A stretch of DNA of 64,000 bases. Origin: Streptomyces diacarni (GTDB lineage: Bacteria > Actinomycetota > Actinomycetes > Streptomycetales > Streptomycetaceae). Of this stretch, positions 56,528 through 64,000 are shown one piece after another (positions within the stretch are counted from its first letter, which is position 1; each line of letters begins with the position of its first letter). Position numbers and translations under genes: made by a program. The notes under the pieces were generated by a model, which worked only from the letters and a program-made list of their open reading frames with translations, had not been told where the DNA came from and did not search any database. The DNA lies in assembly GCF_003323715.1 (NCBI RefSeq), contig NZ_QOIN01000025.1:1-64000 (forward strand). The letters run 5' to 3'.

Positions 56528-57028
56528 TCAGTGACTGTCGGGTGACTTGTTGTCGCAGGGGGAGCAGTTCGCGCCGTCGATGGCCCACAGCTCCTCATCC
56601 ACGTGCCAGCCGTCGGACCGGAGGAAGTCGGCCGTGCGGATACACAGACCGTCTCCCCTGCGCTCGATGAACGGCGCGTGATGCCGGTACGCCCCGCCGT
56701 TGTACAGGTCGCACAGGGCGAAGTAGACCGGGGTGTCCAGGATGAGCTGGTGAACACCGATGTCCACCAGCTTGCCCACGCCCAGGTGAACGTCCTTGTG
56801 CTCCATGGTCGCGACGGTGTATGCCACGGCCTGGCCCATGATCCGTTCGGCCATGTCGCGAACCATGGCGTTGTCCCGGAGGAGAAGCGCCACCTCCCGG
56901 TCCCAGATGGACATCCCACTGTCCAGGACGTTGACGGTCAGGTGCTTTAGGTGAGGCTCCACGGCACTGAGCAACACCTTCGGGTCTCGCGTGCGGGTGG
57001 TCACGGAACTTTCGAGGGTAAGCGTCAT
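56528..57028 (-). CDS. Glycine-rich-domain-containing-protein-like (PF07173-like) accessory protein
   Basis: A 166-aa predicted helical protein. The stretch VDIGVHQLILDTPVYFALCD followed by GGAYRHHAPFIERRG resembles the WHxxIxxTxxY...HxP pattern of GRDP-like proteins, but weakly. The C-terminus is Cys-containing (ANCSPCDNKSPDSH). ATG 57028 has AAAGGGA upstream. Its 130-nt leader folds into two mutually exclusive hairpins. Function unknown; context is a small methyltransferase operon next to an XRE regulator. Confidence 0.55.
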   Translation of the reverse strand: MTLTLESSVTTRTRDPKVLLSAVEPHLKHLTVNVLDSGMSIWDREVALLLRDNAMVRDMAERIMGQAVAYTVATMEHKDVHLGVGKLVDIGVHQLILDTPVYFALCDLYNGGAYRHHAPFIERRGDGLCIRTADFLRSDGWHVDEELWAIDGANCSPCDNKSPDSH

Positions 57029-57070
57029 CGTTCCCTTTCTCGTTGGCTGTCGTTCCGGTGTTCCTGACAG

Positions 57071-57148
57071 CCGCCTCACGAATGAGGCGGACAGTGCCCC
57101 CACTGGGCCGTTCACAGGGGATGGATCACCCAGTGGGGGCCGTCCGCC
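57071..57148 (-). promoter_or_regulatory. Attenuator-like leader: two mutually exclusive hairpins
   Basis: On the minus strand, hairpin A pairs 57129-57148 with 57086-57107 (11 + 7 bp). Hairpin B pairs 57083-57090 with 57071-57078 (8 bp) around a UUCG tetraloop. The CCGCC at 57086-57090 is used by both, so only one can form at a time. The start codon is 43 nt downstream of B. Confidence 0.6.
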
Positions 57149-57159
57149 GGCGCCGTTCG

Positions 57160-57336
57160 TCACGACGCGGGCGGAGCCTCTTGTCCCACGTCGACCTGGG
57201 GCCGGGTACGCCGGTACATCCGGTTCAGTAGGTCAGCCCGTTCCTGCGCCTGGGTCCGGGTGGCGGCGTCGCCCTTGGCGGAGATGCTGTTACCTCCGAC
57301 GTTCCCGCGCGGCCTCCGTGGTTTCTGCACCGTCAC
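57160..57336 (-). CDS. Small basic protein, unknown
   Basis: 58 aa, from a GTG that overlaps the preceding stop (GTGA). It is Arg/Gln-rich with a helix ATRTQAQERADLLNRMYRR. No family recognised. Translational coupling to the CxxC protein supports it being real. It could be a DNA- or RNA-binding regulator, but this is not shown. Confidence 0.5.
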   Translation of the reverse strand: MTVQKPRRPRGNVGGNSISAKGDAATRTQAQERADLLNRMYRRTRPQVDVGQEAPPAS

Positions 57337-57482
57337 CGACCCGCCTTCGCCAGGGCCTGGTGGCTCTCGTCCAAGTGCCGCTTCAGGAGGACCACGGCGT
57401 CCGTGTACTTCGACATGTCGAACTCCTCCTTCGCGGAGTCCTTCATGACCTGGAGTTGTCGGCACGTGTCGCACTCAGGCAT
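57333..57482 (-). CDS. Small CxxC protein, unknown
   Basis: 49 aa. PECDTCRQLQ gives a CxxC pair that could bind zinc, then a charged helix (YTDAVVLLKRHLDESHQAL). ATG 57482 or an in-frame GTG 12 nt upstream could start it. First gene of the leftward accessory operon, divergent from the XRE regulator. It resembles the short zinc-finger-like proteins common in actinobacterial mobile islands. Confidence 0.5.
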   Translation of the reverse strand: MPECDTCRQLQVMKDSAKEEFDMSKYTDAVVLLKRHLDESHQALAKAGR

Positions 57483-57818
57483 GCCAGCGCTCACGACGTC
57501 CACCCGTCCGTGCTCCGCCGGTTCTTCCCCCAGAGCTTCGGTCGGAGGCTCTTTCGTTGCTCCAAGCACCGGGCGCACTGGCGCGGCGGGCACCCCAACG
57601 ACCCTGGCGGGATGTCTGCCCCGTCCGCTCCATGAGCGGTGGCGGGTCGCGTACTCTCCTTCATGACTGCCTGGCTCCTTCAGGTGGTCCACGCCCCCGG
57701 CCGGTTCGCCCCGGTGCGGGGGTCTTACGTCACGTAGTCACCATGTAACGGTCCGCACCTCATGGCGATAGCCCTTCGGTATGCCTCCGGTAGGCCCCGA
57801 GTAGGCCACAATGGGAGC

Positions 57819-58994
57819 GTGGGGAGCACAGTTGGTGACAACATCCGGGCCCGTCGGGAGTCGCTGGGCTGGACCCAGCCGCAACTGGCCCGGGAAGCGT
57901 GTAGGGCGGCGGGCCTACCGCGGGACGCCCTGCCGAAACACGACATCTACCGGTACGAAACCGGCCGCCGGACGCCGCGTGAATGGCTGCCTGCCATCGC
58001 TTCGGCTCTGGGTGTTTCCATCGAATCCATGAGGACTCCCGCACGCCCGGAGCACGCATCGCTTGAACCGCTCCCAGCTCTCCACCAGGCCACGGGGGAG
58101 CAACTGGCCCCGACAATCCGGGAGTTGAACCGAAGGCTGGTCGCCCTGGACAACGAACTCCACGGGCTCCCCATCGCTGAGTCAGCCGCGCGTGCGTTCA
58201 AGACGGTTTACCGACGCCTGGGGCAGGGTGTCAGCGAAGCTCACGAACGAGAGGTCCAGTCGGCAGCCGCAGAGTTGGCGGAGATTTCCGGGTGGGCCCT
58301 GTTCAACGAGGGACGGCCCCGCGAGTCGAAGCGCTTCAGCCAGGAGGCCCTGTTCCTTGCCCAGATGTCGGGAGACCGGGGAATCGAACTCCTCACCCTC
58401 CAGAACCTGGCGCTACTCGCCGGCTGGACCGGCCGCCCCCGGGAGGAACTGTCCATCACCCGGTCCGTACTGGAACGTGGAGGCTTGGACCCCCGCGTGG
58501 AGGCCATGTTCCGATGCCGGGAGGGCCAAGGACTTGGGCGTGCCGGGGACACTCAACGGGCCGCCCAGTCTTTCGCGCGGGCCCGCTCCCTCCTCCAAGA
58601 GGCACCACCCGGTGACTCCCCGGCGTGGTCCTGGTGGGTGTCAGAACGGGAGGTGGACCGCCAACAGGGGCGGATCCTCAACATCACGGATCACTGGCGG
58701 GAGTCGATCCCGATTCTTCAGCGTGCGTCAGATGAGTCCACGGGCACACACGTGGGGTACGGACTGTCGTCCTACGTGTGGCTACTCGATTCGTTCGTGT
58801 CCATGCGCGCGTGGTCCGACGCCGAGGAGGCGGCCCACACACTGATTCCAGCCGTTCCCGAGGTGGCCTCTCGCGTCATGCTGGACCACCTGGAGCGGGT
58901 GGTGTCCCGCGACATCAGCGGTGCGCCAACGGACCTACGGGACGCCGTGGGCCACATCCGTTCAGGGCTGGAAGAGGACCCGTACGACTTCTGA
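57819..58994 (+). CDS. XRE-family helix-turn-helix regulator with C-terminal TPR-like domain
   Basis: A 391-aa protein. N-terminal XRE helix-turn-helix (about 3-65: IRARRESLGWTQPQLAREA, then HDIYRYETGRRTPREWLP) and a long helical C-terminal region with TPR-like pairs (ELAEISGWALFNEGRPRESKR). GTG 57819 is chosen because a CACAAT box ends 6 nt before it; GGGAG is also there. Direct TAGGCC repeats (57792 and 57803) flank the -10. Probably controls the divergent small operon. Confidence 0.85.
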   Translation: MGSTVGDNIRARRESLGWTQPQLAREACRAAGLPRDALPKHDIYRYETGRRTPREWLPAIASALGVSIESMRTPARPEHASLEPLPALHQATGEQLAPTIRELNRRLVALDNELHGLPIAESAARAFKTVYRRLGQGVSEAHEREVQSAAAELAEISGWALFNEGRPRESKRFSQEALFLAQMSGDRGIELLTLQNLALLAGWTGRPREELSITRSVLERGGLDPRVEAMFRCREGQGLGRAGDTQRAAQSFARARSLLQEAPPGDSPAWSWWVSEREVDRQQGRILNITDHWRESIPILQRASDESTGTHVGYGLSSYVWLLDSFVSMRAWSDAEEAAHTLIPAVPEVASRVMLDHLERVVSRDISGAPTDLRDAVGHIRSGLEEDPYDF

Positions 58995-59012
58995 CACCCG
59001 ACACGACGAAGA

Positions 59013-59038
59013 GCCCGCCCCTCCGAGGAGAGACGGGC
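59013..59038 (+). terminator. Hairpin after the XRE gene
   Basis: GCCCGCCCCTCC (59013-59024) pairs with GGAGAGACGGGC (59027-59038) with two mismatches, 19 nt after the stop. Confidence 0.5.
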
Positions 59039-59039
59039 C

Positions 59040-59475
59040 CCGCCGGCCGATGGCCAGTGCGCCCAGTCCGCTTCGGCCTGGTCCTTCTCCGTGGCCTCCC
59101 GCCACTGTGATTCGTGGGAGCTGATCAGCTTCCTGGCCTCCGCCTCCGGCATGTCGTGGTCGCCGACCCGTTCCATCCCCGCTCCGCCAGTTCCCGGACC
59201 ATCGGGGAGCCGCTGATGTTCACTGTCCCGGGGAAGTCGAAGGGCGCCAACGCGTGCCCCAAGGCGTCGAACCGGACGCTGGGATACGACCCGGACGTGC
59301 CCCTCCTCTCCGGTTTCTCCTCCGCGTACTTCACGCACGTGGATACGACGGAGGTGGAGGGGACCATCTGCCCGTTCACCAAGGTGCTCCAGCCCGGAAG
59401 GGTGGGGCAGTAGGCGCCAGGACCCCCGGGGGGTGCCCGGGTGCGGGAGACTGGGCACATGGGCGTTCCCTTCAC
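59040..59475 (-). pseudogene. Possible broken small ORF on the minus strand
   Basis: One frame reads CPTLPGWSTLVNGQMVPSTS and PMVRELAERG, another continues MERVGDHDMPEAEARKL and SSHESQWREATEKDQAEAD; a single-base shift near 59180 would join them. Alternatively only the second part is real (GGAG before its ATG). No family recognised. Nothing else is visible between 58995 and 59458. Confidence 0.25.
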
Positions 59476-59992
59476 CTACTCCCCCGTCGGCCTCACCGCG
59501 CGGGGGGTGACTCCACCCGGCTTCAACGGCCTGCGCGTGCGCACCCTGCTGGGCGCAGGCGAGCCCGCCTTCGCAGCGGCCTCGCGTGCCCTGCTGGAGT
59601 GGCGGATGCACCGTGCGATGGGGGTGCGGGTGCGGGCGGACGCCGAGCGGGCGGCGCCCGGGGTAGAGGTCACGGTCGGGCTGGGCGTGGGACGGCTGCG
59701 GGTGCACGGGCCCTGCCGGGTGGTGTGGGCGCTCGATGAGGAGCGCCGCGCCGGGTGGGCGTACGGCACCCTTCCCGGGCACCCCGAGTGCGGCGAGGAG
59801 GCGTTCTGGGTCGAGCACGCGGCGGACGGACGCGTCTGGCTGACCGTACGGGCCTACAGCAGACCGGCGACCTGGTGGACGCGCGTGGGCGGACCGCTGG
59901 TGCCGGTGCTCCAGCGGCTCTACGCCCACCACTGCGGATGGGCCCTGCGGCGGCTGGCCCGGCGGGCGGCCACCACCGGTACGCGCACATGA
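59459..59992 (+). CDS. DUF1990 family protein
   Basis: A 177-aa protein. FTYSPVGLTARGVTPPGFN at the N-terminus, RVVWALDEERRAGWAYGTLPGHPECGEEAF without its ends, and RPATWWTRVGGPLVPVLQR near the C-terminus are the family blocks. DUF1990 proteins are small and of unknown function. GGGAGA lies 9 nt before ATG. It marks the return to core sequence. Confidence 0.82.
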   Translation: MGVPFTYSPVGLTARGVTPPGFNGLRVRTLLGAGEPAFAAASRALLEWRMHRAMGVRVRADAERAAPGVEVTVGLGVGRLRVHGPCRVVWALDEERRAGWAYGTLPGHPECGEEAFWVEHAADGRVWLTVRAYSRPATWWTRVGGPLVPVLQRLYAHHCGWALRRLARRAATTGTRT

Positions 59993-60084
59993 CGGGAAAA
60001 GGACGTTTACCGGCCGAGGGTCCTGTTACGCACTCGTCACGCACCGTTCGTGGCCAGGCAACACCCGTCCGCAAGGGTGAACGC

Positions 60085-61359
60085 ATGGCTGACTCCGCCG
60101 CGAAGAAGACCGGGGACGCGAAGAAGACCGGGCACAAGGCCGCCCCTCCGCGCCCCTGGCACCGCCCGCTGCGGGCCGCCCGAGCGGCCCCCTGGCACCG
60201 CGCGCTGCGGGCCGCCCGAGCGGGGTGGCGGGCGTGGTGCGCCCCGGCGGCATCCGGGGTGTGCGACGAGGAGACCGCGGACGCGGCCGCCGCGCCGGGG
60301 CAGCACTCCGCGCCGGCCGGGAGTAGGACGCTGTGGCGGGTGCGGGCCACCGTGCGCGAGGAACCGGGATCCCTGGCGCGGCTGTGCGCGGCGCTGGCGG
60401 CGGGAAGCGTGGACGTTCTCGCGCTCCAGACCCACCCGTTGGGCGACCGCACGGTGGACGAGTTCCTGCTGCGGGCCCCCGCCTGCCTGCAGGCCCGGGA
60501 TCTGGCGGCAGCGCTGACCGAGGCGGGCGGCACCGGCGTGCACACCGAGCGGGCCGACGCGCACGACCTGGTGGACACCCCCGCGCGCGTCCTCGGGCTG
60601 GCGACCCGCACCGCGCTCGACAGCGCCGAACTCCCGCTGTCACTGCGCGGGTTGCTGGGCCGCTGCCGTATCCGTTCGGTCCCCGGAGACACCCCGGCTC
60701 AGGGCACACTTGAGGGCACGTCACTACGCCTGCCCGACCCCGCCGGAGGAGAGATCGTCGTGGAACGCCCCCACGTGCCCTTCACCCCCACCGAGTACGC
60801 CCGGGCGCACGCGCTGGTGGAGTTCGACGCCTCTCTGGGCCGACGGACCCCACGGCACACCGACGCGCTCGCCCTTCCCGAAGGCCTGTCCGTCACCGTC
60901 CGCCGCGCCGACGAGGGCGACCTGGAAGCGGCACTGGCGATGCACGCGCGCTGCTCGCACCACACCCTCGGCCGCCGATACCACGGACCCGTGCGCGACG
61001 CCGACAGCTACCTGCGCCACCTGCTCTCGCCCCGGTTCGGCCGCACACTGGCCGTGGAGTCGGCCGCGGGCGAGCTGGTCGCGCTCGGCCATCTGCTGTG
61101 GGACGGCGACGAGACGGAGGCCGCACTGCTGGTCGAGGACGCCTGGCAGCGCCGCGGCATCGGCTCCGCCCTCCTGCGCAGGCTCACGCACCTGGCGCGC
61201 GAGGGAGGCTGCCACAGCGTCTACGCCGTCACCCAGGCCTCCCACACCGGCATGGTCGCCACGATGCGCGGTCTGGGACTGCCACTCGACTACCAGGTCG
61301 AGGAGGGAACCGTGGTGGTGACCGCCGCACTGGAGCCCACCGCCGTCGCGCCGCGCTGA
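60085..61359 (+). CDS. GNAT acetyltransferase with N-terminal ACT-like domain
   Basis: A 424-aa protein. Basic Ala/Lys/Arg-rich N-terminus with a 12-residue tandem duplication (PWHRPLRAARAA, PWHRALRAARAG). ACT-like regulatory domain about 75-150 (WRVRATVREEPGSLARLCAA). C-terminal GNAT about 275-415 with LVEDAWQRRGIGSALLRRL (motif A) and the HHTLGRRYHGP substrate loop. Such fusions may be lysine acetyltransferases tuned by an amino acid, which is inference. AAGGGTG precedes ATG 60085. Confidence 0.82.
   Translation: MADSAAKKTGDAKKTGHKAAPPRPWHRPLRAARAAPWHRALRAARAGWRAWCAPAASGVCDEETADAAAAPGQHSAPAGSRTLWRVRATVREEPGSLARLCAALAAGSVDVLALQTHPLGDRTVDEFLLRAPACLQARDLAAALTEAGGTGVHTERADAHDLVDTPARVLGLATRTALDSAELPLSLRGLLGRCRIRSVPGDTPAQGTLEGTSLRLPDPAGGEIVVERPHVPFTPTEYARAHALVEFDASLGRRTPRHTDALALPEGLSVTVRRADEGDLEAALAMHARCSHHTLGRRYHGPVRDADSYLRHLLSPRFGRTLAVESAAGELVALGHLLWDGDETEAALLVEDAWQRRGIGSALLRRLTHLAREGGCHSVYAVTQASHTGMVATMRGLGLPLDYQVEEGTVVVTAALEPTAVAPR
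60153..60224 (+). repeat. 36-bp in-frame tandem duplication in the GNAT gene
   Basis: Two 36-bp units, beginning CCCCTGG at 60153 and 60189, differ at very few positions and encode the duplicated 12-residue peptide. Confidence 0.75.
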
Positions 61360-61457
61360 GCGTCGCCGGGCGCCCGCCCGGCCTCCATCCCGCGCGTTCG
61401 CGGCCCGCGTACCCGGGGAGCTGACGCGGTGGGCCCGCCCGTACGAGGATGGGCCCC

Positions 61458-63170
61458 ATGTCCGATGCAAACGCCTCAGCGTCCGCCGCCCCCCTGCCGC
61501 GCCAGGTGGCCGACACCTACGTCGACGCGCTCGTCGACCTCGACCCGATCTCCGGTACCTACCTCGGGGTGCCGGAGAGCCACGGAAAACTGCCCGACTT
61601 CTCCCCCGCGGGCCAGGAGGCCATGGCCACCCTCTGCCGCGCCACACTGGACGAGCTGGCCGCGGCCGAGGCCCGCCCCGGCGGGGACAGCGACGAGGAG
61701 CGGCGCTGCGCACGGCTGCTGCGCGAACGCCTGACGGCCGAGCTGGCCGTCCACGAGGCAGGCGAGAGCCTGCGCGCGGTCAGCAACCTCAGCTCGCCCG
61801 TGCACTCGGTGCGCGGCATCTTCACCGTGATGCCGTCCGAGACGGAGGCGGACTGGCAGCAGGTCGCCGCGCGGATGCGGGCCATGCCCGTCGCGCTCGA
61901 CGGCTACCGCGCCTCCCTGGCGGAAGGGCTCTCCCGGGACCTGTTGGCCGGGCCGCGCCAGGTCTCCACCGTGCTGGGCCAGTTGACGGAGTGGCTCGGC
62001 GAGGCGGAAGGGGGCGACAAGCGCGGCTGGTTCGCACAGTTCGCGGGCGAGGGGCCCGACGCCCTGCGGGCCGAACTGGACGGTGCGGCGGCCGAGGCGA
62101 CCCGCGCCATCCGCGAGCTGCGGGACTGGCTGCGCGACGTCTACCAGCCGGGCGTCGCGGGCGCCGAGGAGACCGTCGGCCGCGAGCGCTACGCGCTCTG
62201 GTCCCGCTACTGGAACGGCGCCGACCTCGACCTGGAGGAGGCCTACCGGTACGGCTGGCAGGAGTTCCACCGGCTGCTGGCCGAGATGCGCACCGAGGCG
62301 GAGAAGATCCTTCCCGGCGCGGAGACCCCCTGGGAGGCGCTGCGCCATCTGGACACCCACGGCGAGGCCGTCGACGGCGTCGACGAGGTCCGCGAGTGGC
62401 TGCAGGGGCTGATGGACCAGGCCATCTCGGAGCTGGACGGCACCCACTTCGAACTGTCCGAGAAGGTACGGAGGGTCGAGTCGCGCATCGCCCCGCCCGG
62501 GAGCGCCGCCGCGCCCTACTACACCCAGCCCTCGCTGGACTTCTCCCGCCCGGGCCGCACCTGGCTGCCCACCATGGGCGAGACCAGGTTCCCGGTGTAC
62601 GACCTGGTCACCACCTGGTACCACGAAGGCGTACCGGGACACCATCTGCAGCTGGCGCAGTGGACGTACGTCGCCGACCAGCTCTCCCGCTACCAGACGA
62701 CCGTCGGCATGGTCAGCGCCAACGCCGAGGGCTGGGCCCTGTACGCGGAGCGGCTGATGGACGAGCTCGGCTTCCTGACCAACGCCGAGCAGCGGCTGGG
62801 GTACCTCGACGCCCAGATGATGCGGGCGACACGAGTGATCGTCGACATCGGCATGCACCTGGAGCTGGAGATCCCGGCCGACTCGCCCTTCCACCCCGGC
62901 GAGCGGTGGACCCCCGCGCTCGCGCAGGAGTTCTTCGGCATGCACAGCGGCCGCCCCGCCGAATTCGTGGAGAGCGAACTGGTCCGCTACCTGGGCATGC
63001 CAGGACAGGCCATCGGCTACAAGCTGGGCGAACGCGCCTGGCTCCAGGGCAGGGCCGCGGCGCAGCGGGCGCACGGCGACGCCTTCGACGCCAAGTCGTG
63101 GCACATGGCCGCTCTCTCGCTGGGCTCCCTGGGCCTCGACGACCTGGTCGCGGAGCTGTCCGCGCTCTGA
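61458..63170 (+). CDS. DUF885 family metallopeptidase-like protein
   Basis: A 570-aa soluble protein. The family's metal motif HEGVPGHHLQ starts at residue 389, followed by SANAEGWALYAERLMDELGF and the QAIGYKLGERAWL segment. DUF885 proteins are predicted zinc peptidases; substrate unknown. ATG 61458 is 7 nt after a GAGGAT box and may be leaderless; the in-frame ATG at 61449 is the alternative. It converges on sbcC with a strong terminator between. Confidence 0.88.
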   Translation: MSDANASASAAPLPRQVADTYVDALVDLDPISGTYLGVPESHGKLPDFSPAGQEAMATLCRATLDELAAAEARPGGDSDEERRCARLLRERLTAELAVHEAGESLRAVSNLSSPVHSVRGIFTVMPSETEADWQQVAARMRAMPVALDGYRASLAEGLSRDLLAGPRQVSTVLGQLTEWLGEAEGGDKRGWFAQFAGEGPDALRAELDGAAAEATRAIRELRDWLRDVYQPGVAGAEETVGRERYALWSRYWNGADLDLEEAYRYGWQEFHRLLAEMRTEAEKILPGAETPWEALRHLDTHGEAVDGVDEVREWLQGLMDQAISELDGTHFELSEKVRRVESRIAPPGSAAAPYYTQPSLDFSRPGRTWLPTMGETRFPVYDLVTTWYHEGVPGHHLQLAQWTYVADQLSRYQTTVGMVSANAEGWALYAERLMDELGFLTNAEQRLGYLDAQMMRATRVIVDIGMHLELEIPADSPFHPGERWTPALAQEFFGMHSGRPAEFVESELVRYLGMPGQAIGYKLGERAWLQGRAAAQRAHGDAFDAKSWHMAALSLGSLGLDDLVAELSAL

Positions 63171-63224
63171 GCCCGGGGCGCAGAGCGGGCCCCGGCCCGG
63201 TCGGGCCGCACGCATAGGCCTGCG

Positions 63225-63258
63225 CGCCCCTTCCCGGCCCCAGCGGCGGGAAGGGGCG
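63225..63258. terminator. Bidirectional terminator, perfect 12-bp stem
   Basis: CGCCCCTTCCCG (63225-63236) is exactly complementary to CGGGAAGGGGCG (63247-63258). It abuts the sbcC stop codon. Confidence 0.85.
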
Positions 63259-64000
63259 TCAGCCCGGAGCTGGTGCCGTGTGGTGGCGCACGGCGGAACC
63301 CGCCCGCGACTTGACGACCTCCAGCTGGGCGGGGATGCGCTGCCGCAGGTCGGCGACGTGGCTGACGATGCCAACACAGCGGTCGCGTTCGCGCAGCGAG
63401 TCCAACACGTCCAGCACCTCGTCCAGCGTCTGCTCGTCGAGGCTGCCGAAACCCTCGTCGATGAAGAGCGTCTCCAGCCGGGAGCCGCCCGCCTCGTCGG
63501 TGACCACGTCGGCGAGGCCGAGGGCGAGCGCGAGCGACGCGAAGAACGTCTCCCCGCCGGAGAGGGTCGCGGTGTCGCGTTCGGCGCCCGTCCAGGCGTC
63601 GACCACGTGCAGTCCCAGCCCGGATCTGCCGCGCCCGCCGGTCCGCTCCCCCGAGTGCACCAGCGTGTAGCGGCCGTCCGACATCCGGTCGAGGCGGGCC
63701 GAGGCCGCCTCGGCGACCTGTTCGAGACGGGCGGCCAGCACGTACGACTCCAGCCGCATGCGCCGCTCGTTCTCGGCCGAGGTGCCCGCCGTCAGCCCCG
63801 CGAGCCGGGCGACCCGGTCGTAGGCCGCGCGCAGCGGCGCGACCCGCCGGGCGGTCGCCACCGCGCGTCCGCCCAACTCGTCCAGCGCCTCGACGCGGCC
63901 GGACGCCGCGTGGTGTGCGGCCTCGGCGGCGCGCAGCACTCCTTCCGCCTCCTCGGCCGCCGCGCGGGCCCTCTCGGGTTCGGCCGGGGGCTTGGCCGCC
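63259..64000 (-). CDS. sbcC: Exonuclease SbcC, C-terminal part (5' end beyond the window)
   Basis: An SMC-like ATPase that works with the SbcD nuclease on DNA hairpins and ends. Only the C-terminal ATPase lobe is present: helical coil to about residue 90 of the visible part, the ABC signature TLSGGETFFASLALALG, Walker B LETLFIDEGFGSLD, D-loop and the switch His region CVGIVSHVADL. The frame stays open to the window end. sbcD would be expected further downstream or upstream but is not in this window. Confidence 0.93.
   Translation of the reverse strand, partial: AAKPPAEPERARAAAEEAEGVLRAAEAAHHAASGRVEALDELGGRAVATARRVAPLRAAYDRVARLAGLTAGTSAENERRMRLESYVLAARLEQVAEAASARLDRMSDGRYTLVHSGERTGGRGRSGLGLHVVDAWTGAERDTATLSGGETFFASLALALGLADVVTDEAGGSRLETLFIDEGFGSLDEQTLDEVLDVLDSLRERDRCVGIVSHVADLRQRIPAQLEVVKSRAGSAVRHHTAPAPG

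Noticed and set aside
57071..57148. Attachment site (attB/attP core) for the accessory island
   Set aside because: There is no second copy at the other border, no integrase and no tRNA. The structure is better explained as RNA hairpins in a leader.

Overview
The window is very GC-rich actinobacterial chromosome, almost certainly Streptomyces or a close relative. The support is third-position G/C codon bias, GTG starts, leaderless genes with a TAnnnT box 6-8 nt before the start codon, and typical Streptomyces gene sets: a ureABCFGD operon, a secreted tripeptidyl aminopeptidase, an S. griseus-type aminopeptidase, a ClpP paralogue, DUF885 and DUF1990.

Layout. 1-5140 is the right end of a modular type I polyketide cluster: the ACP end of one PKS protein, a short KS plus dead-AT protein with no ACP, a crotonyl-CoA carboxylase/reductase and a methyltransferase. 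5200-12460 holds DoxX, DUF5996, a slipin, plsC behind a MITE-like insertion, an epimerase and a secreted peptidase. 12612-17359 is the urease operon on the minus strand. 17615-22103 has a TetR/membrane-protein pair with duplicated operators, a secreted M28 aminopeptidase, a solitary Phd-type antitoxin and a ClpP paralogue with a small partner. 22460-28107 has a hydrolase remnant, an RsbW-like kinase and the biotin genes: bioF, which is frameshifted, diverges from bioB-bioA-bioD. 28206-34395 is conserved core: GNAT, two CNNM/CBS proteins, an SGNH hydrolase, purB and mug.

34491-43605 is the most interesting part: a compact divergent five-gene tryptophan-dimer (indolocarbazole-type) locus. RebO-, RebD- and RebP-like genes run rightward; an imine-reductase-like gene and a RebC/StaC-like flavin monooxygenase run leftward. 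A tandem array of 18-bp palindromic repeats lies in the divergent promoter. There is no glycosyltransferase, halogenase, methyltransferase, transporter or regulator in it. The expected logic is RebO (Trp to indolepyruvate imine), RebD (dimerisation to chromopyrrolic acid), P450 and flavin enzyme (aryl coupling and pyrrole oxidation), with the imine reductase acting on an imine or iminium intermediate or product.

43637-54708 holds ROK and GntR regulators, an SDR, an ECF sigma remnant, an alpha/beta hydrolase, a YceI protein, a 1023-aa repeat-like protein and a Tat-exported PhoD phosphatase. 54709-59440 is a lower-GC accessory island: a broken DUF2637 gene of the kind carried by actinomycete integrative elements, a lipoprotein, a methyltransferase, a glycine-rich-domain-like protein behind a leader with mutually exclusive hairpins, two tiny genes and an XRE regulator. 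59459-64000 returns to core genes: DUF1990, an ACT-GNAT fusion, DUF885 and the 3' end of sbcC.

Single-base frameshifts occur in several otherwise well-conserved genes (bioF, the RebD homologue, DUF2637), and the first bases are an abnormal C-run. Sequence or assembly error should be excluded before these are read as biology.
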